64,000 nucleotides of DNA from Persicaria tinctoria (GCA_037127255.1 JBANSL010000003.1:22282314-22346313), one strand, 5' to 3'; positions 33,014 through 45,186 are shown, counted from the first letter of the stretch. A program made the numbers and translations. The notes: a model not told the origin generated them from the sequence alone.

Positions 33014-34353
33014 AATTCCTCCACACTTAACCTTTGCTTGTCCTCAAGCAATGATAGAATGAACATGCATCAATGTATCCCACAGGAAATCCCTTCAAGT
33101 TTCAACTTCATCAAAAGGAACATCATAGCAGCTGAAAACATAAACCAAACAAACAAACGTCATAACATGTATTTTAGTGATCAAAGCTTAGAAGTAGACA
33201 TTATCCAACCTCACCAGATATGTGTTTTCCACTCATGTGTTTAGGTTTTAAGATACAACTATCAACTCAAACCAATCATGCAATAAGCTAATAGACATTG
33301 ACCATCATATCACCAATTCTCTACCGAAATGTCATTACTTGCGGGACACAATAAAGAAAATAAAATGCAACACTTTTTTTTCTTTTTTTCTTTTGTTTTC
33401 TTTTCTCTTTTTTTTTCTTGTCTTGGTGCTTTCCTTACGTGAAGAGCAAACATGGGTGTCATGAATGGCCCCAGTCTATTAACACCTCAACCTTCTAATA
33501 TGAAGTCCACTTGAACATCTTTTGACGCAAGTTGCAAACATGGGTGTCGTGAATGAACCTAGTTACTCAATGATCAAGCTTTCTTTCCTAGTGGATAGTT
33601 TTCAACACCTTTCTGCGTGATTCATACCCATGGGTGTCATGCGTAGACCCGGTTACTAAGTGCATCAACCATTGCCACCTTATTCACTAAATATTCACAG
33701 ATTCAACAAAAGACTCAAAATATAAACATAAACTCCGCAAGCAATCAAACATGTGCATCGATCTCTAAAAATAGATACTGCAGTCAATGCCAAGAGGTAG
33801 CAACACTAGGTGAGTAATTCACACAATTGAGCAAAATAATACAAATAAGGCCAAACATTCTCACAAGGTCAGGTTTTAGGATTTCAATCATACTTTAGCT
33901 TCAATCATACATGCTCAATTATATTTGCTATCTCATGTTCCACAAAATACAGACAATAATCAAAACATCCAGAACTCCATGAGATTTTTATGAATCATGC
34001 TTGAAATTTAAAATAGAGGACAAACTAAGCCAGATGGGCATTTGAATAACACATATGTATGCAATGCATGCTCTATTTTTTGGATTTTTAATTTTTTTTT
34101 ATATTTCGAAAATGCAGCAAAATAAATAAATAATTTTCCAAAAATTAAACATAACAGAAATTAAATAAAATAATTATTACAGAACTTAACATGTTGTGAA
34201 GAAATTAAACATGGTCCTAGTAATTGCAGAATTGACATAATATACATATAAATCTCCTCCCCCACACTTAAAACTTTCAGTGTCCTCACTGAAACAGTAC
34301 AGACAACCAAAATAAACATAAAAATTCAGAGGGAAGGAGGTAAGACTAACCAC
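33014..34353. other. Athila 3' untranslated region
   Basis: Between the 419-residue ORF and the 3' LTR. It holds the polypurine tract next to the LTR, four copies of a CATGGGTGTCRTGAATG-like motif between 33440 and 33640, and a second PPT-like AAGTGTGGGGGAG (minus) at about 34256. No coding. Confidence 0.6.
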
Positions 34354-35613
34354 TCACTGCGGCGGCGGCTGATATGGCGGCGACTGGTACGACGGAATAT
34401 GAGGGTATTGTTGGCGGAAGTAGTAAGTCTGCTCTCTCCGCATCTCCTCCAAATTGTAGATCGTCTCCCTCCGCATCGCTTCCACGTTGTAGTCCGTCTC
34501 CCGCACAGTGCGACCGATGTCGTTGAGGGTGAACTCAAAGGAATCCTGGCGTAAGGACATACGGTGTAACTCAGTGCACATATGGTCCCGCCAGGGGTCG
34601 TCCTCAACAGAAGAGAAGCGAGGTCCCGTAGAAGATCCAGCGGCCTGCTGTGCATCCCCCATATGGTAATCTGTCTGTGCAGGGGCATCATCCTCAAACT
34701 CGTCCTCATCATCCTCATCGTCCACATTCTGCTCAGGTGCTATGTAGAGGGAATCGTTGGTAGGCCCATAAGGTAAGGCCATAGGCAAGGTCAGGCGGTG
34801 GTCTCCATTCTTCCCCGCCTTCCAAATGACACCCGGCCCATCAGGTACCTCAATCAAAGATGACCGCCTGAGTTGATCGATTGTATAGGTGTACCCACCG
34901 GGCATGGGTGCACCACACTGTTCCGGATGTTGAAGTTGGTGGGCGATCAGGCTGATCATTCCACCCAAACCAATCCTCCCCTTCTTCTTTTTCGTCTGAA
35001 TTTTCAGGCAGTTGTCGATAAAGATCTCAACCCAGTCCGGCGTACCACGAGACTGATGAGCTAGGCTCCATAGCCAGGGCAGGTTGTCAACGGGCACCTT
35101 GTTCACGTCGCCTTGGCCGCTGAAAGACATGGCTAGGACTTTGTGAATTAGACGTAGACATGGATGGACAAATTTGTAGTTGTATTCTCCTTGATGTCCA
35201 TCAAATATGGTGCTAGTAGCTTTGTACCAAACATCATGACGTTCCTGTTCTAACGCCAGGTACAGCCATTCTGGTGAGGGTGCCCGAGTACCTCCAAAAG
35301 CTTGCCTGAGCTGGTCGTGCGAGCAGGCGTAGACTTGGTCTAGCAAGTTAAATCGAATCCTTGAGGCGTCCATACGTGCAAATGTGACCAGAAATTCTGC
35401 TGCCAGCTCTGGATATGTAGGGGCGTTGCACTCTATGAATGCCCCTAACCCGGCATGGGTGAGCATTCGCCGGGTGACATCCATCATACCAAGTGTGTGA
35501 AGTGTGGACACATCAAAGAACTTTGTTTGGATGAATCTCTTAAGTTTGAAGCTCTCGAATGCTTTTTTATGTTCTTTGGATAGTTTCTTCAATCGGCGCA
35601 CCATTGTTATCAA
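34354..35613 (-). CDS. Athila extra ORF (ATHILA ORF-1 family-like, env position)
   Basis: An uninterrupted 419-residue frame in the position where Athila elements carry an additional, so-called env-like ORF. The N-terminus is basic (RRLKKLSKEHKKAF), followed by FFDVSTLHTLGMMDVTRRML and a conserved-looking central domain (DQVYACSHDQLRQAFGG), and the C-terminus is acidic (DDEDDEDEFEDD) and then Tyr/Gln/Pro-rich. I see no signal peptide or clear membrane segment, so a membrane fusion role is not supported by the sequence; it looks more like the ATHILA ORF-1 plant transposon protein family. It is the only long intact frame of the element. The start chosen is the first ATG; a second Met follows two codons later. 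Confidence 0.7.
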   Translation of the reverse strand: MITMVRRLKKLSKEHKKAFESFKLKRFIQTKFFDVSTLHTLGMMDVTRRMLTHAGLGAFIECNAPTYPELAAEFLVTFARMDASRIRFNLLDQVYACSHDQLRQAFGGTRAPSPEWLYLALEQERHDVWYKATSTIFDGHQGEYNYKFVHPCLRLIHKVLAMSFSGQGDVNKVPVDNLPWLWSLAHQSRGTPDWVEIFIDNCLKIQTKKKKGRIGLGGMISLIAHQLQHPEQCGAPMPGGYTYTIDQLRRSSLIEVPDGPGVIWKAGKNGDHRLTLPMALPYGPTNDSLYIAPEQNVDDEDDEDEFEDDAPAQTDYHMGDAQQAAGSSTGPRFSSVEDDPWRDHMCTELHRMSLRQDSFEFTLNDIGRTVRETDYNVEAMRRETIYNLEEMRREQTYYFRQQYPHIPSYQSPPYQPPPQ

Positions 35614-36580
35614 ATCTGGAATTCAACAACAAATTGTCAATACAACTCAAGCCAAACAACAAAAAAATACCCAAAACAAACATACCTCAAGGAGTTTATT
35701 AACCTCAAATCAAAACCCCAACACAAATATCTTTCAATTAAGCTTACCCAAAAAAAAAACCAAATTCATCAATCATCCACTCAACACAAGCATACCTCAA
35801 GTAACATATTAGCCTCAAATCAAAACCCCAACACAAATATGTTTCAATTAAACTTACCCAAAAAGCCAAATCCTTCAATCATCCACCCAAACTCAAGAAT
35901 ACTTAACAAATATCAACAATCACACCCCAAATTTACTCAATTTACCACTTTCAAACCAAAGATCCAACTTCAAACCTCACAACCCAAAAATCAGCCCTAT
36001 ATATATACCAAATCAGCCCCCTTAAAGAACAACATAGATATCCTGCACAAATTTCAATCATTAAGCAATGAATAAGCAACTCAATATCAAATCTCAACCT
36101 AGTTCTCAATATAGCAAATAAAATCTGAAATTGAGAGAGAATAGGGGAGAAACATACCAGGAGAGTTGTAAAAGAGGGATTGAAACTTAAAAATATAGCA
36201 AATTAGAGGCTGATTGTTAGTAGATCTGGTGCACAGAAGCGGCGGCGAGCAGCGGCGGCGACGGCGGCGGGCAGGCGGCAGTCGCTACAGGGGTTCGACG
36301 ATACAAAACTGGCTTCGGCCGGGCTTGGTGGTGCTCGTGTGGGGTAGGGAAGGTCGGGATCTTGGCTGAGAGTGAGGTGGAAGGGAGATTTTGGGGGTGG
36401 TTATGGTGAGTTTGAAGTTTGAAGAGAGAGAGGACAATAATGGGGATTTTGTTGGAGGTTGAAGGAGGAGAGGGTAATGGGGGCTAGTTTTGAAGAAGGA
36501 AGATGCATGACTAGGTATGTATTATGTTATTTCCTCTTTTCTTTTTATTTTTTTTATTTTTATTGTTTTTATTTCACGGA

Positions 36581-36775
36581 CCTGAGAGGCGGCGGCCGCC
36601 GCATGGGTGCAGCGGCCGCTGCCAGTGCTAGGTGAAATTTCTGGGGCCTGAGAGGCGGCGGCCGCCGCATGGGTGCAGCGGCCGCTGCCAATGCTGGGTG
36701 AAATTTCTGGGGCCTGAGAGGCGGCGACAGCCGCATGGGTGCAGCGGCCGCTGCCAGTACTGGGTTAAGTCCTCG
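36581..36775. repeat. GC-rich tandem repeat, 66-bp unit x 3
   Basis: Units begin CCTGAGAGGCGGCG at 36581, 36647 and 36713, each with GCCGCATGGGTGCAGCGGCC inside; the third is slightly changed and incomplete. The motif is similar to the GCGGCCGCTGCAT block in the right LTR. It lies in the untranslated stretch between integrase and the extra ORF (35614-36917), which is otherwise non-coding. Confidence 0.9.
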
Positions 36776-36917
36776 ACGTTATTATTATTATTTTTTTAAT
36801 TACTACCTATGTCAACTAATCCTAAAGAAGTTAACTAATGAAACTACCTAAGAAGTAATGACGATGAAAAGGAAAGGAGAACTTACCTCGGGTTGCCTCC
36901 CGAGCAGCGCCTTTGTT

Positions 36918-39433
36918 TCAATTCGTTGGCTCGACGTGATGGCCCTTGAGTGGCCTAATCGGTTGGTTCAGCAAGCACCAACTCCTCCTCTTCACTATGT
37001 GGAATGTTTTCAAAGTATGGCTTAACCCTATGACCATTGACCTTGAATAGCTCATTAGACTTGGGATCATAGAGTTCAATTGCTCCGTGAGAGAAAATCC
37101 CTGAGATGGTGTAGGGTCCTTCCCACCTTGATCTAAGAGTTTCAGGTGTGATTTGTATAGAAGAACCTTGTCTCCTATTGTTAGTTCTTTCCGCATGATG
37201 TGTTTGTCATGCCAAGCCTTGGTCTTCTCCTTGTAGATCACTGCATTATCATAAACATCCAGACGCAATTCCTCCAGCTCTTGCAATTGAACCTTTCTGA
37301 ATTCACCCACTTCATCCAACCTCATATTGCAATTCTTGATAGCCTAATACGCCTTATGCTGAAGCTCCACAGGGAGATGAGATGACTTTCCAAAGACAAT
37401 TCGATAAGGAGACATACCAATGGGAGTTTTATAGGCTGTCCGATAAGCCCAAAGAGCGTCATTCAGCCGTAGACTCCAGTCCTTCCTGTTAGGTGCCACT
37501 GTTTTCTCCAGAATGGTCTTTATCTCTCTATTTGATATCTCCGCTTGACCATTGGTCTGAGGATGATAAGCAGTTGACACTCTCTGTGTGACATGGTATC
37601 TTTCAGGAATTCTACAACTACTTTAGAATCATCAGTACCCCAAACATGTCCCTCTGTCGCTAATTATAGCCTTAGGCACCCCAAATCTTGCAAAAATGGT
37701 GTCTTTCAGGAATTCTACAACTACTTTAGAATCATCAGTTCTGGTGGCCTTTGCCTCCACCCACTTGGAGACATAGTCCACCGCAAGCAAAATATATATA
37801 TATTCCCAAAAAAACTAGGGAAGGGACCCATAAAATCAATACCCCAAACATAAAAAATTTCACAAAATATGACAGTTGTTTATGGCATTTCATTTCTTGC
37901 CGATATGTTCCCAATCCTTTGGCATCTATCGCATGATTTACAAAATGCATTAGCATCCCTAAATAAGTGAGGCCAAAAGAAACCTGCTTCTAAAACATTC
38001 CTAGCAGTCTTTTGGGGACCAAAGTGGCCTCCACATTCATGAGCATGACAAAAAGTAAGGACAGATTGTACCTCATTGTCTGGCAGACACCTCCTAATTA
38101 CCTGATCAGCACAATGTTTCCAAAGGTAGGGGTCATCCCAAACATAAAAGCGAGAGTCATGTCGAATCTTGTCCTTTTGAGCTTTTGTGAATCTTGGTGA
38201 AAATTCTCCCGTGACCAAAAAATTCACCATATTGGCAAACCAAGGACGAGGAGTATGGACATTCATCAACAACTCAGGAATATCATAACTTACCTCATTA
38301 GAGAGGAGTAAGGCTGCATCATCCTCCATTCCTGTTTTGTCCTGCAGCAGCGAAGAGATGGTGTGAGTTATATAGAATAATGTATCATCAGGGAACTCAC
38401 CGTGGATGGGTCTTTGATCTTCCGGCTTGTCCTCTCCTTGAATAAGTCTGCTGAGGTGGTCCGCTACTAAGTTTTCTGCACCTTTCTTATCTTTGATTTC
38501 AATGTCAAATTCACTTAAAAGTAGAATCCAACGAATCAATCTAGGTTTCGCTTCTTTTTTAGTCAATAAATAGTGAAGAGCAGCGTGATCAGTGAAGACA
38601 ATTACCTTCGCTCCTAGGAGATAGGAGCGGAACTTCTCCAGTGCAAAGACCACAGCCAGGAGCTCCTTCTCAGTGGTCGAGTAATTCCATTGCGCTCCAT
38701 TCAACGTCATGGAGGCATAGTAGATGACATGAGAGCTCCTACCCTCCTTTTGTCCCAACACAGCACCCACAGCATAATCGCTAGCATCACACATAATCTC
38801 AAATGGTTGAGACCATATGGGTGCTTGAATAATAGGAGCGCTAGTCAGACGAACTTTAAGCTCATCAAAAGCCACTCTACACCTGTCATCAAACTCAAAA
38901 GCTACTTCCTTTTTCAGTAATTCACAAAGAGGTGCAGAAATTTTAGAAAAGTCCTTAATAAACCTGCAATAGAACCCTGCATGGCCTAAAAAGGAGCGAA
39001 TTTCGCGGACATTGGTGGGGTAAGGTAGAGACTGAATGTCATCAATCTTAGCCTTATCCACCTCAAGACCCTTGCTAGACACAATGTGACCCAAAACAAT
39101 TCCTTGCTCAACCATAAAATGACACTTTTCAGAATTAAGAACTAAATTGGTGTCTACACATCGCCTAAGCACAAGTGACAAATGATGCAAGCAAGTATCA
39201 AAATCATCTCCATGCACAATGAAGTCATCCATAAATACTTCTATAAAGCGCTCTACATACTCATAAAATATGCTTACCATACACCGTTGGAATGTCCCAG
39301 GTGCGTTACATAACCCAAAAGGCATTCTGCGATATGCAAAAGTGTCAAAGGGGCATGTAAATGTCGTTTTTTCTTGATCCTCCGGTGCTATTGGTACCTG
39401 CGATATGCAAAAGAGTAGCCATCTACGAAGCAA
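36918..39433 (-). pseudogene. Athila RT (second half), RNase H and integrase
   Basis: The frame 39433-37880 (517 residues) has [19 protein letters not shown], the RT active site FMDDF, an RNase H with [14 protein letters not shown] (catalytic D) and [10 protein letters not shown], and the integrase zinc motif H-x3-4-H...C-x2-C ([10 protein letters not shown]...CKSCDRC). The integrase core follows in broken pieces: 37735-37956, then 37344-37580 ([20 protein letters not shown], with the catalytic E) and 36918-37325. Between 37599 and 37740 a 40-bp stretch is duplicated and replaces part of the core, so the catalytic D-D-E domain is destroyed. Confidence 0.9.
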
Positions 39434-42099
39434 TAAAAGGAACGGCCGGCAAGGCGCTCAAGCATTTGATCAACAAAGGGAAGGGGGAAATGGTCCTTGC
39501 GAGTAACTGCATTCAATTTACGATAATCAATACAGACTCTCCATCCAGTTTGTACCCTGCTAGGGACCAATTCACCATCTTGATTTTCGACAACTGTAAT
39601 ACCTCCCTTCTTAGGGACAACCTGAGTAGGACTTACCCATTTGCTGTCAGAGATGGGGAAAATCATACCTGCTTGTAGGAGTTTCAGCACCTCCTTCTTG
39701 ACTACTTCCATCATCGGTGGGTTGAGTCGCCGCTGAGGTTGTCTAGATGACCTGGCATCATCCTCTAGTAGTATCCTATGCATGCAGATGGTGGGAGTGA
39801 TGCCCTTAATGTCCGTTATCGTCCATCCTAATGCCTCCTTGTTCTCCTTCAGAACAGTCACCAATCGCTCCTCCTGTCCAAAAGTTAGTTTGTTAGAAAT
39901 AATGACAGGCAGAGTATTATTTACACCTAGAAAAGCATATTTAAGGTGAGTAGGAAGTTGTTTCAATTCAACGTCAGGTGCTGGGATAATAGATGGAAGA
40001 AGCTTTTCAGTAGGAATGGTCAGCTCGATGCGGTCTCCCCTTGGTGGAAAATAGGTGGGAGATCGATGGTCTAAAGCTACTATAGCCTCCTGCAAATCAA
40101 ATGACAATACATAATCTCTAGCAATTTCATCAATAGGAGCCTGTAAAGCAACTTCCATCTCATCAACACACTCCAAATCAAAGCAATCATGTCCCATAGT
40201 ATCAATAACATCCACAAAGCACAGAGAAGGATCATCAGATGGGAATTTCATGGAATCATAAATATTATATTCAACTCTTTGACAATCAAATTCCATAGTA
40301 AGAGATCTTGAATAGACATCTATCTTGGTCCTAGCAGTTTTCAGAAAAGGTTTGCCTAACAGAATAGGGCCTTCATTGTTACCAAGACCCATGTCAATCA
40401 CAAAGAAATCAGCGGGGAATATTAAATTGTCAACGATAACCAAGACATCTTCAACAATCCCTTTCGGGTAGATAGTAGATCGATCAGCAAGTTGAATCAC
40501 TGCCCGAGTATCATTCAGAGGTCCCAATCCTAAAGAATGATAAACATTAGAAGGCAAAACATTAATAGACGCTCCTAAATCTAACATGGCTTTGTCAAAT
40601 TTAGTATCACCAATCACACATGGAATAGAAAACATACCAGGGTCACTACACTTCTCAGGCATACGCTTTTGAAATACAACAGTGACATGTTCGCTTACCT
40701 TCACCTTTTGCTTACCTTTTAGCTTCTGGTTCCGCTTGATAGTGCATAGCTCCTTCAAAAATTTAGCATATCTAGGAATGCTTTTGATCAAATTAAGCAA
40801 AGGAATGTTTACCTCACACTTACTGAATGTCTCGAAGATCTCCTTGTCGTTCTCATACCTTTGTGTGAAAGCTTCCGAAAAGGGCGGAGTCGGCTTTGAA
40901 ACCTCCATAGGGAAGGAGGAGGAAGGGGGAGAAGAAGAAGAAGAAGAAGAAGGAGAAGGAGGAGGAGGAGGGAGAGAAGAGGAAAGAGGGGAGGAAGAGG
41001 CTTGGTAGTTCCCATAGCCCTGCTGATAGCCCCTGTTATAGTTGTTGTTATTGAAATACTCAGGATTTCCAAAATTGCCTTGCCTAGGCCTTTTTTCAGA
41101 GAAATTCCCGATGGCATTCAAGTCTACATTAGGATCTTGCAGGAGAGGGCACATGTCCATAGGGTGAGTATATTGATTGCAAAGGCCACATGCCTTCAAC
41201 TGCTGAGGGGTTCTATCGGCAACCAACTGTTTGATCATCTCCTTCACTTCTGCCATATCCGTTTGGAGTGCAGCTACAGGGGCATCAACAACGAGTACAC
41301 CCCTAGCACGAGGGCTCTTATTGAACTGCCTGGAGCCCTCAGATAGCTCCTTAAACACATACCAAGTTGCGGCAGGTGTCTTGTTCAACATGTTTCCCCC
41401 ACAAGCAGAATTCACTGTTTTGCGCTCTATATCAGTCAACCCATTAGAGAGAAAGAGAACCAGATCCTTTTGAGAGTACCCATGGCATGGGCAGCTGGCG
41501 CAGAGTTTCTTGAAGCGCTCAAAGTACTCATGTATAGACTCCGTCGTGTAATGCTCAATGCTGCTGATTGACCTTTTCAAAGCATTGAGCTTTGTTGCAG
41601 GGAAGTACATCTCTAGGAAGATTCTCTTCATCTCAGCCCAAGTGGAAATAGAGTCAGGTGGTAGATAAAAGAACCATTCATTTGCCTCATCCTTCAAAGA
41701 GAAAGGAAAAGCTCTTAGCTTGATTTACTCTTCAGTTATGTTCTCTGGTTTCATCCCAACAACCACCCTATGGAATTCAGACAGATGCTTGTGGGGGTCC
41801 TCCCCACTCAACCCATGGAATTTGGGTAGAAGATGAACTACCCCAGACTTCAGCTCAAAGTTAACTCCTGCTGCAAGCGCAGGGAATTGGATCGCCAAGG
41901 GTTGATGTGCCAAATCAGGAGCAGAAAGCTCCTTAAGAGTGCGGTTCGCGTCGTTAGCCATCTCTGTTGTAGGTTCTTCTTGATCAAAAGGGAGTTCGCG
42001 AAAGCGATCACGAGCTTCTCGCCTTAGAGCGGCAAGGGTCCTTTCAATCTCTGAATCTAACGGCAACAAAGAAGAATTAGTAGCACGGGTATGGACCAT
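39388..42099 (-). pseudogene. Athila gag, protease and RT (first half)
   Basis: 42099-41725 is the start of Gag; an in-frame TAA (41722-41724 region, TEE*IKLRAFPFSLKDEA where relatives have Q) separates it from 41697-39388. The rest of Gag has EWFFYLPPDSISTWAEMKR and a Cys/His motif (CGLCNQYTHPMDMC), then a poly-Ser/Pro tract, a protease with MLDLGASINVLP (catalytic D, the DLGA variant usual in Athila), and the first RT blocks (VPKKGGITVV, WRVCIDYRKLNAVT, CFVDGYS). At 39398-39413 a 16-base copy of 39327-39342 replaces the normal sequence and shifts the frame, cutting RT in two. Confidence 0.9.
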
Positions 42100-42155
42100 A
42101 TAGGACGGTCCACACCAAGATCAACACTAAAAACACACAAGAATTAAATAAAACT

Positions 42156-42172
42156 CCCCGGCAACGGCGCCA
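42156..42172 (-). promoter_or_regulatory. Athila primer-binding site (tRNA-Asp)
   Basis: On the minus strand TGGCGCCGTTGCCGGGG lies four bases inside the 5' LTR end and is complementary to the 3' end of plant tRNA-Asp(GUC), including its CCA. This is the typical Athila primer. Confidence 0.9.
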
Positions 42173-42176
42173 AATT

Positions 42177-43547
42177 TGACGGAGGTAAAACCTATCGTTG
42201 AATATCGCCAAAGAAAACTTAAACCTATAGCAAGTGTAGCGATAAGCAAGAGGTCGATCCACAGGGAAAATTATAACTCAAGTATGACTTAAGTGTCAAT
42301 CAAAGTAACCAAAGAGGGGGGTTTGAGTGTGAAAGTTTTGTCTTTTATCAAAGCAAAGTAAAGACAGCAAAACAAACGAATTTGGTTTTTAGACAATTTG
42401 GAGAAGCAATTCTACCTACAATTTTCCACTTTATTGGATTGAAGCGATCCTTATAACTTCGTCTCGTCCTGTTAAGTTTCCTATGAATGCCCTTGTCCCG
42501 ACCTAATATAGTTACTAGTCCAACCAGTCCTAGCAACCCTTATCAATCAAACAGTCCATAAAGAAGGATTTAACCCAACTGATAGCTTTAAGTTCAGAGA
42601 TTAGCCAAGGTATTTGCAGTCCCTAAAAAAGGATTTAACAACACATTCAACTTCCTACTCATTCAATTAGTTCAACCAGCCCTAAAGGAACAAGTTTGCC
42701 ACTTAGGTTAAGGTTCACAACCAGGAATCTACAAAACCTTAGCGATTAAATTGATCTAACAAGTTGGCCAGACAAGATAGAACAAAACAATAACAATCAA
42801 GCACAAAGAAGTTGAAACATTCAAATATAGGAAACAAGGAACGAGAATTAGAAACTCACAATCAATCCGAATAAAGCTTCAAGTTGCAGGCAAAAGAGAT
42901 GAGTTTAGTTCCTCATGGAAGAAATCGCTCAAAATCTCTAAAGTGTCTAATGGTAGAATGAATAGAATAGAAGTAAGTGAAAACTAACTAAAAATGGCCT
43001 TAAATATCATCCAAGGTCGGCCACAAAACAACTAAGAATAAAACTATGGTTTTCATTAAATAAAACGCTGCGTCTAAACACTGTCGGCATATGCGGCGCC
43101 CGCTGCATGGATGCGGCGGTCGCTGCATCAGTCAGGTTCCCTTCAGCTGCTGCGTTGGTCTTGGCGGCGGCCACTACACACCATGCGGCGGCCGCTGCAT
43201 TAGTCATTTCCTTGCAGCTCGCTGCATCAGTGGTGGCGGCGGCCGCTGCACACCATGCGGCGGCTGCTGCATCCCTTTCAACGTTTTTTCTCGTCTTCTC
43301 CGAGAGTAGCTCTAAGTGATTTGCTCTTTTCTTCTTTGCTTCTCTATGATGTCTCTTATACTCCTCTTCGAGATACTGCATCTCCCACATGTGTTCCGAT
43401 TCGATTTGTAAGACAAACACAAATTTGCCCAGAATCCGAACTCTTCGAGAATAATCATAAGATGCAATTTAGCAACAAAGAACGAAATAAATGCAACCTA
43501 TCTAAGCTAAAAATGCCTATAATGCCTATCTAAGATATGCATTATCA
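42177..43547 (-). repeat. Athila 5' LTR (right)
   Basis: 1371 bp. It carries an extra ~164-bp block (43090-43265) of ATGCGGCGGCCGCTGCAT-type units absent from the other LTR. Otherwise the two are nearly identical. Confidence 0.95.
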
Positions 43548-44040
43548 GCAGCTCCCCTTGACCACCAAGGACCACCAAGAAGCTTGATTCGGCAGATATG
43601 ATGAGATCCAGATAATCAGGGAATAAAGGGAAGGTACTGTGTTGCTCTTTTTTTAAATTTTAATTTAGGTTTTAGATCCAGAGAGAATTATCTGGAGAGA
43701 ATGCTGAAATTCTGAAATCTAAAATCTGCGCAGATGTGTTGATTCCAATTATTATTGCTTATTCAGAGCATGCTGAAATTCTGAAAGAATGTGTTAATTT
43801 AGGTTTTAACTCCTGCGATGTTTGAAGTAGTGTAATTTGCATCTTTCTTTACCCATGGACATAACGAGGCGCACAATTCTGTCGAAGTCTTCTGCCCCAG
43901 CAAGTTCAATTCTTGGCTTCCTTCTAGTAAGTTTATTTAGTTGGAAAAAATGGACAAGATTACAGCAAAGATGATGCGGAGAAGTGCAAGGATGAACTTA
44001 TGGCTGCAACTACTACATGTTTATAAGAATTTAATGGGAA

Positions 44041-44184
44041 AATGACCTCACAAATGGAAGGTGAAGATATAGGTGTCTGGATTCTTGCTTGAACTTCTGC
44101 TGATTCCAATTGAATGACCTCACCAATGGAAGGTGAAGATATAGGTGTCTGGATTCTTGCTTGAACTTCTGCTGATTCCAATTG
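44041..44184. repeat. Tandem duplication, 72-bp unit x 2
   Basis: AATGACCTCACAAATGGAAG starts at 44041 and, with one change, at 44113; the copies are almost identical, so the duplication is young. It lies in outer repeat copy 1. Confidence 0.92.
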
Positions 44185-44559
44185 CCAACCTAGTTTCTGC
44201 CAAGAAATAATCAAATGAGTTCAGGATCATTGAGGCTAGGTCTTCTGGTGAAAAATATGGTGATATCGGGAACTTCTTTCCCAAGGTATTTTGTGCCCAT
44301 TAATTTGACGACCTTAATTATTTTGCAAATATGTGTACGAACTCCAATCGGTGAGAATGCAAGTGAGCGAGGAAGCTAGGAAGGACAAAGAGAGCACAGA
44401 GAACCGTGGTTTCAACATTTCAGCAATGTCGGTAGACTGAGGAAAAACAAAGAGAGCACGGAGAAACCCGGTTTCATCATTTCAACAAGTAGAGCCAATG
44501 TTCTTAATTAGCTAATGGAAAAAGCCGGTAGAGGTAATGTTCTTAATTAGAAAACAAGA

Positions 44560-45060
44560 GCTTTGATATTGGCAGTTTCAACAAGCTAACGATAGCTTGG
44601 ATATTGGCAGTTTCAGCAAAAAAAAACTGTCTTGCTGAAACTAATTCTTATAAAATTGTATGAGCTACTATATCTTACAAGCATATATGACAAGATTTCA
44701 TCCTTTCAACATTTCAGTATTTCAACATTTTAGTATTTCAACATTTCAGTAGCTTGTATGTATAACATTTTCAGCAATGTCAGCAATAACCATTTCAACA
44801 TCAACAATGTTGCTGAAACCCGAGTTTCAGCATCAACAAAGTTGCTGAAACCGAGGTTTCAGCATCAACAACGTTAATGAAACCGAGGTTTCAGCATCAA
44901 CAACAGTGCTGAAATCAGGGTTTCAGCAACTCCGGTTTCAATAACGCGAATTTTTTTTTGTTGAAACATGAGGGGGAGGGGGGGCATGGAGCACACGTGG
45001 GGGTACAGGGGCACAATTTCAGCAACTTTGGTTTCATCAGTTTCAACAACATAGGTGGAC
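44560..45060. repeat. GTTTCAGCA(T)CAAC minisatellite
   Basis: Many loosely spaced copies of GGTTTCAGCATCAACAA / TTTCAACATTTCAG, ending at AACAACATAGGTGGACATTT. The same motif family forms 46210-46365 at the same position in copy 2 of the outer repeat. Confidence 0.75.
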
Positions 45061-45186
45061 ATTTAGCTAATATGGAGATGGTGGTACGTGGACAATTTCC
45101 TAATATAGGCAAAAAATATGACTTGTATCGAAACTGAAATTAATTTGCAGAACATGCTTACTTTTTTTTGCCTTTATTGAGAGAGT

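Larger units (their letters stand above)
31807..43547 (-). mobile_element. Full-length Athila-type Ty3/gypsy element
   Basis: Two LTRs (31807-33013 and 42177-43547, TG...CA), flanked by GCAGC at 31802-31806 and 43548-43552. On the minus strand: tRNA-Asp primer site, gag, protease, RT/RNase H, integrase, then a further 419-residue ORF before a GTGGAGGAATT polypurine tract (33014-33025). That order, the tRNA-Asp primer and the Gag sequence place it in the Athila lineage. By eye the LTRs differ at about 20 of 1200 aligned positions plus one 164-bp length difference, so the insertion is fairly recent, yet gag-pol has several disabling lesions. Confidence 0.95.
27416..45115. mobile_element. Outer repeat copy 1, split by a MULE and an Athila element
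   Basis: The outer sequence is 27416-27479, 31275-31806 and 43548-45115. Its left edge (TATTAAGGGAGTGCCCAA...TTGTCCATC...AAAATTGCCCT, once the MULE is removed) aligns with 45190-45260, and its right edge (GTTTCAACAACATAGGTGGA followed by CATTTAGCTAATATGG near 45040-45078) aligns with 46355-46400. So two copies of one family lie side by side. The edges are weakly inverted (TTAGCT...TGTCCACC in both), suggesting a TIR element such as a MULE; this is not proven. The middle holds pyrimidine-rich 5'-UTR-like DNA and unrecognised frames. Confidence 0.45.
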
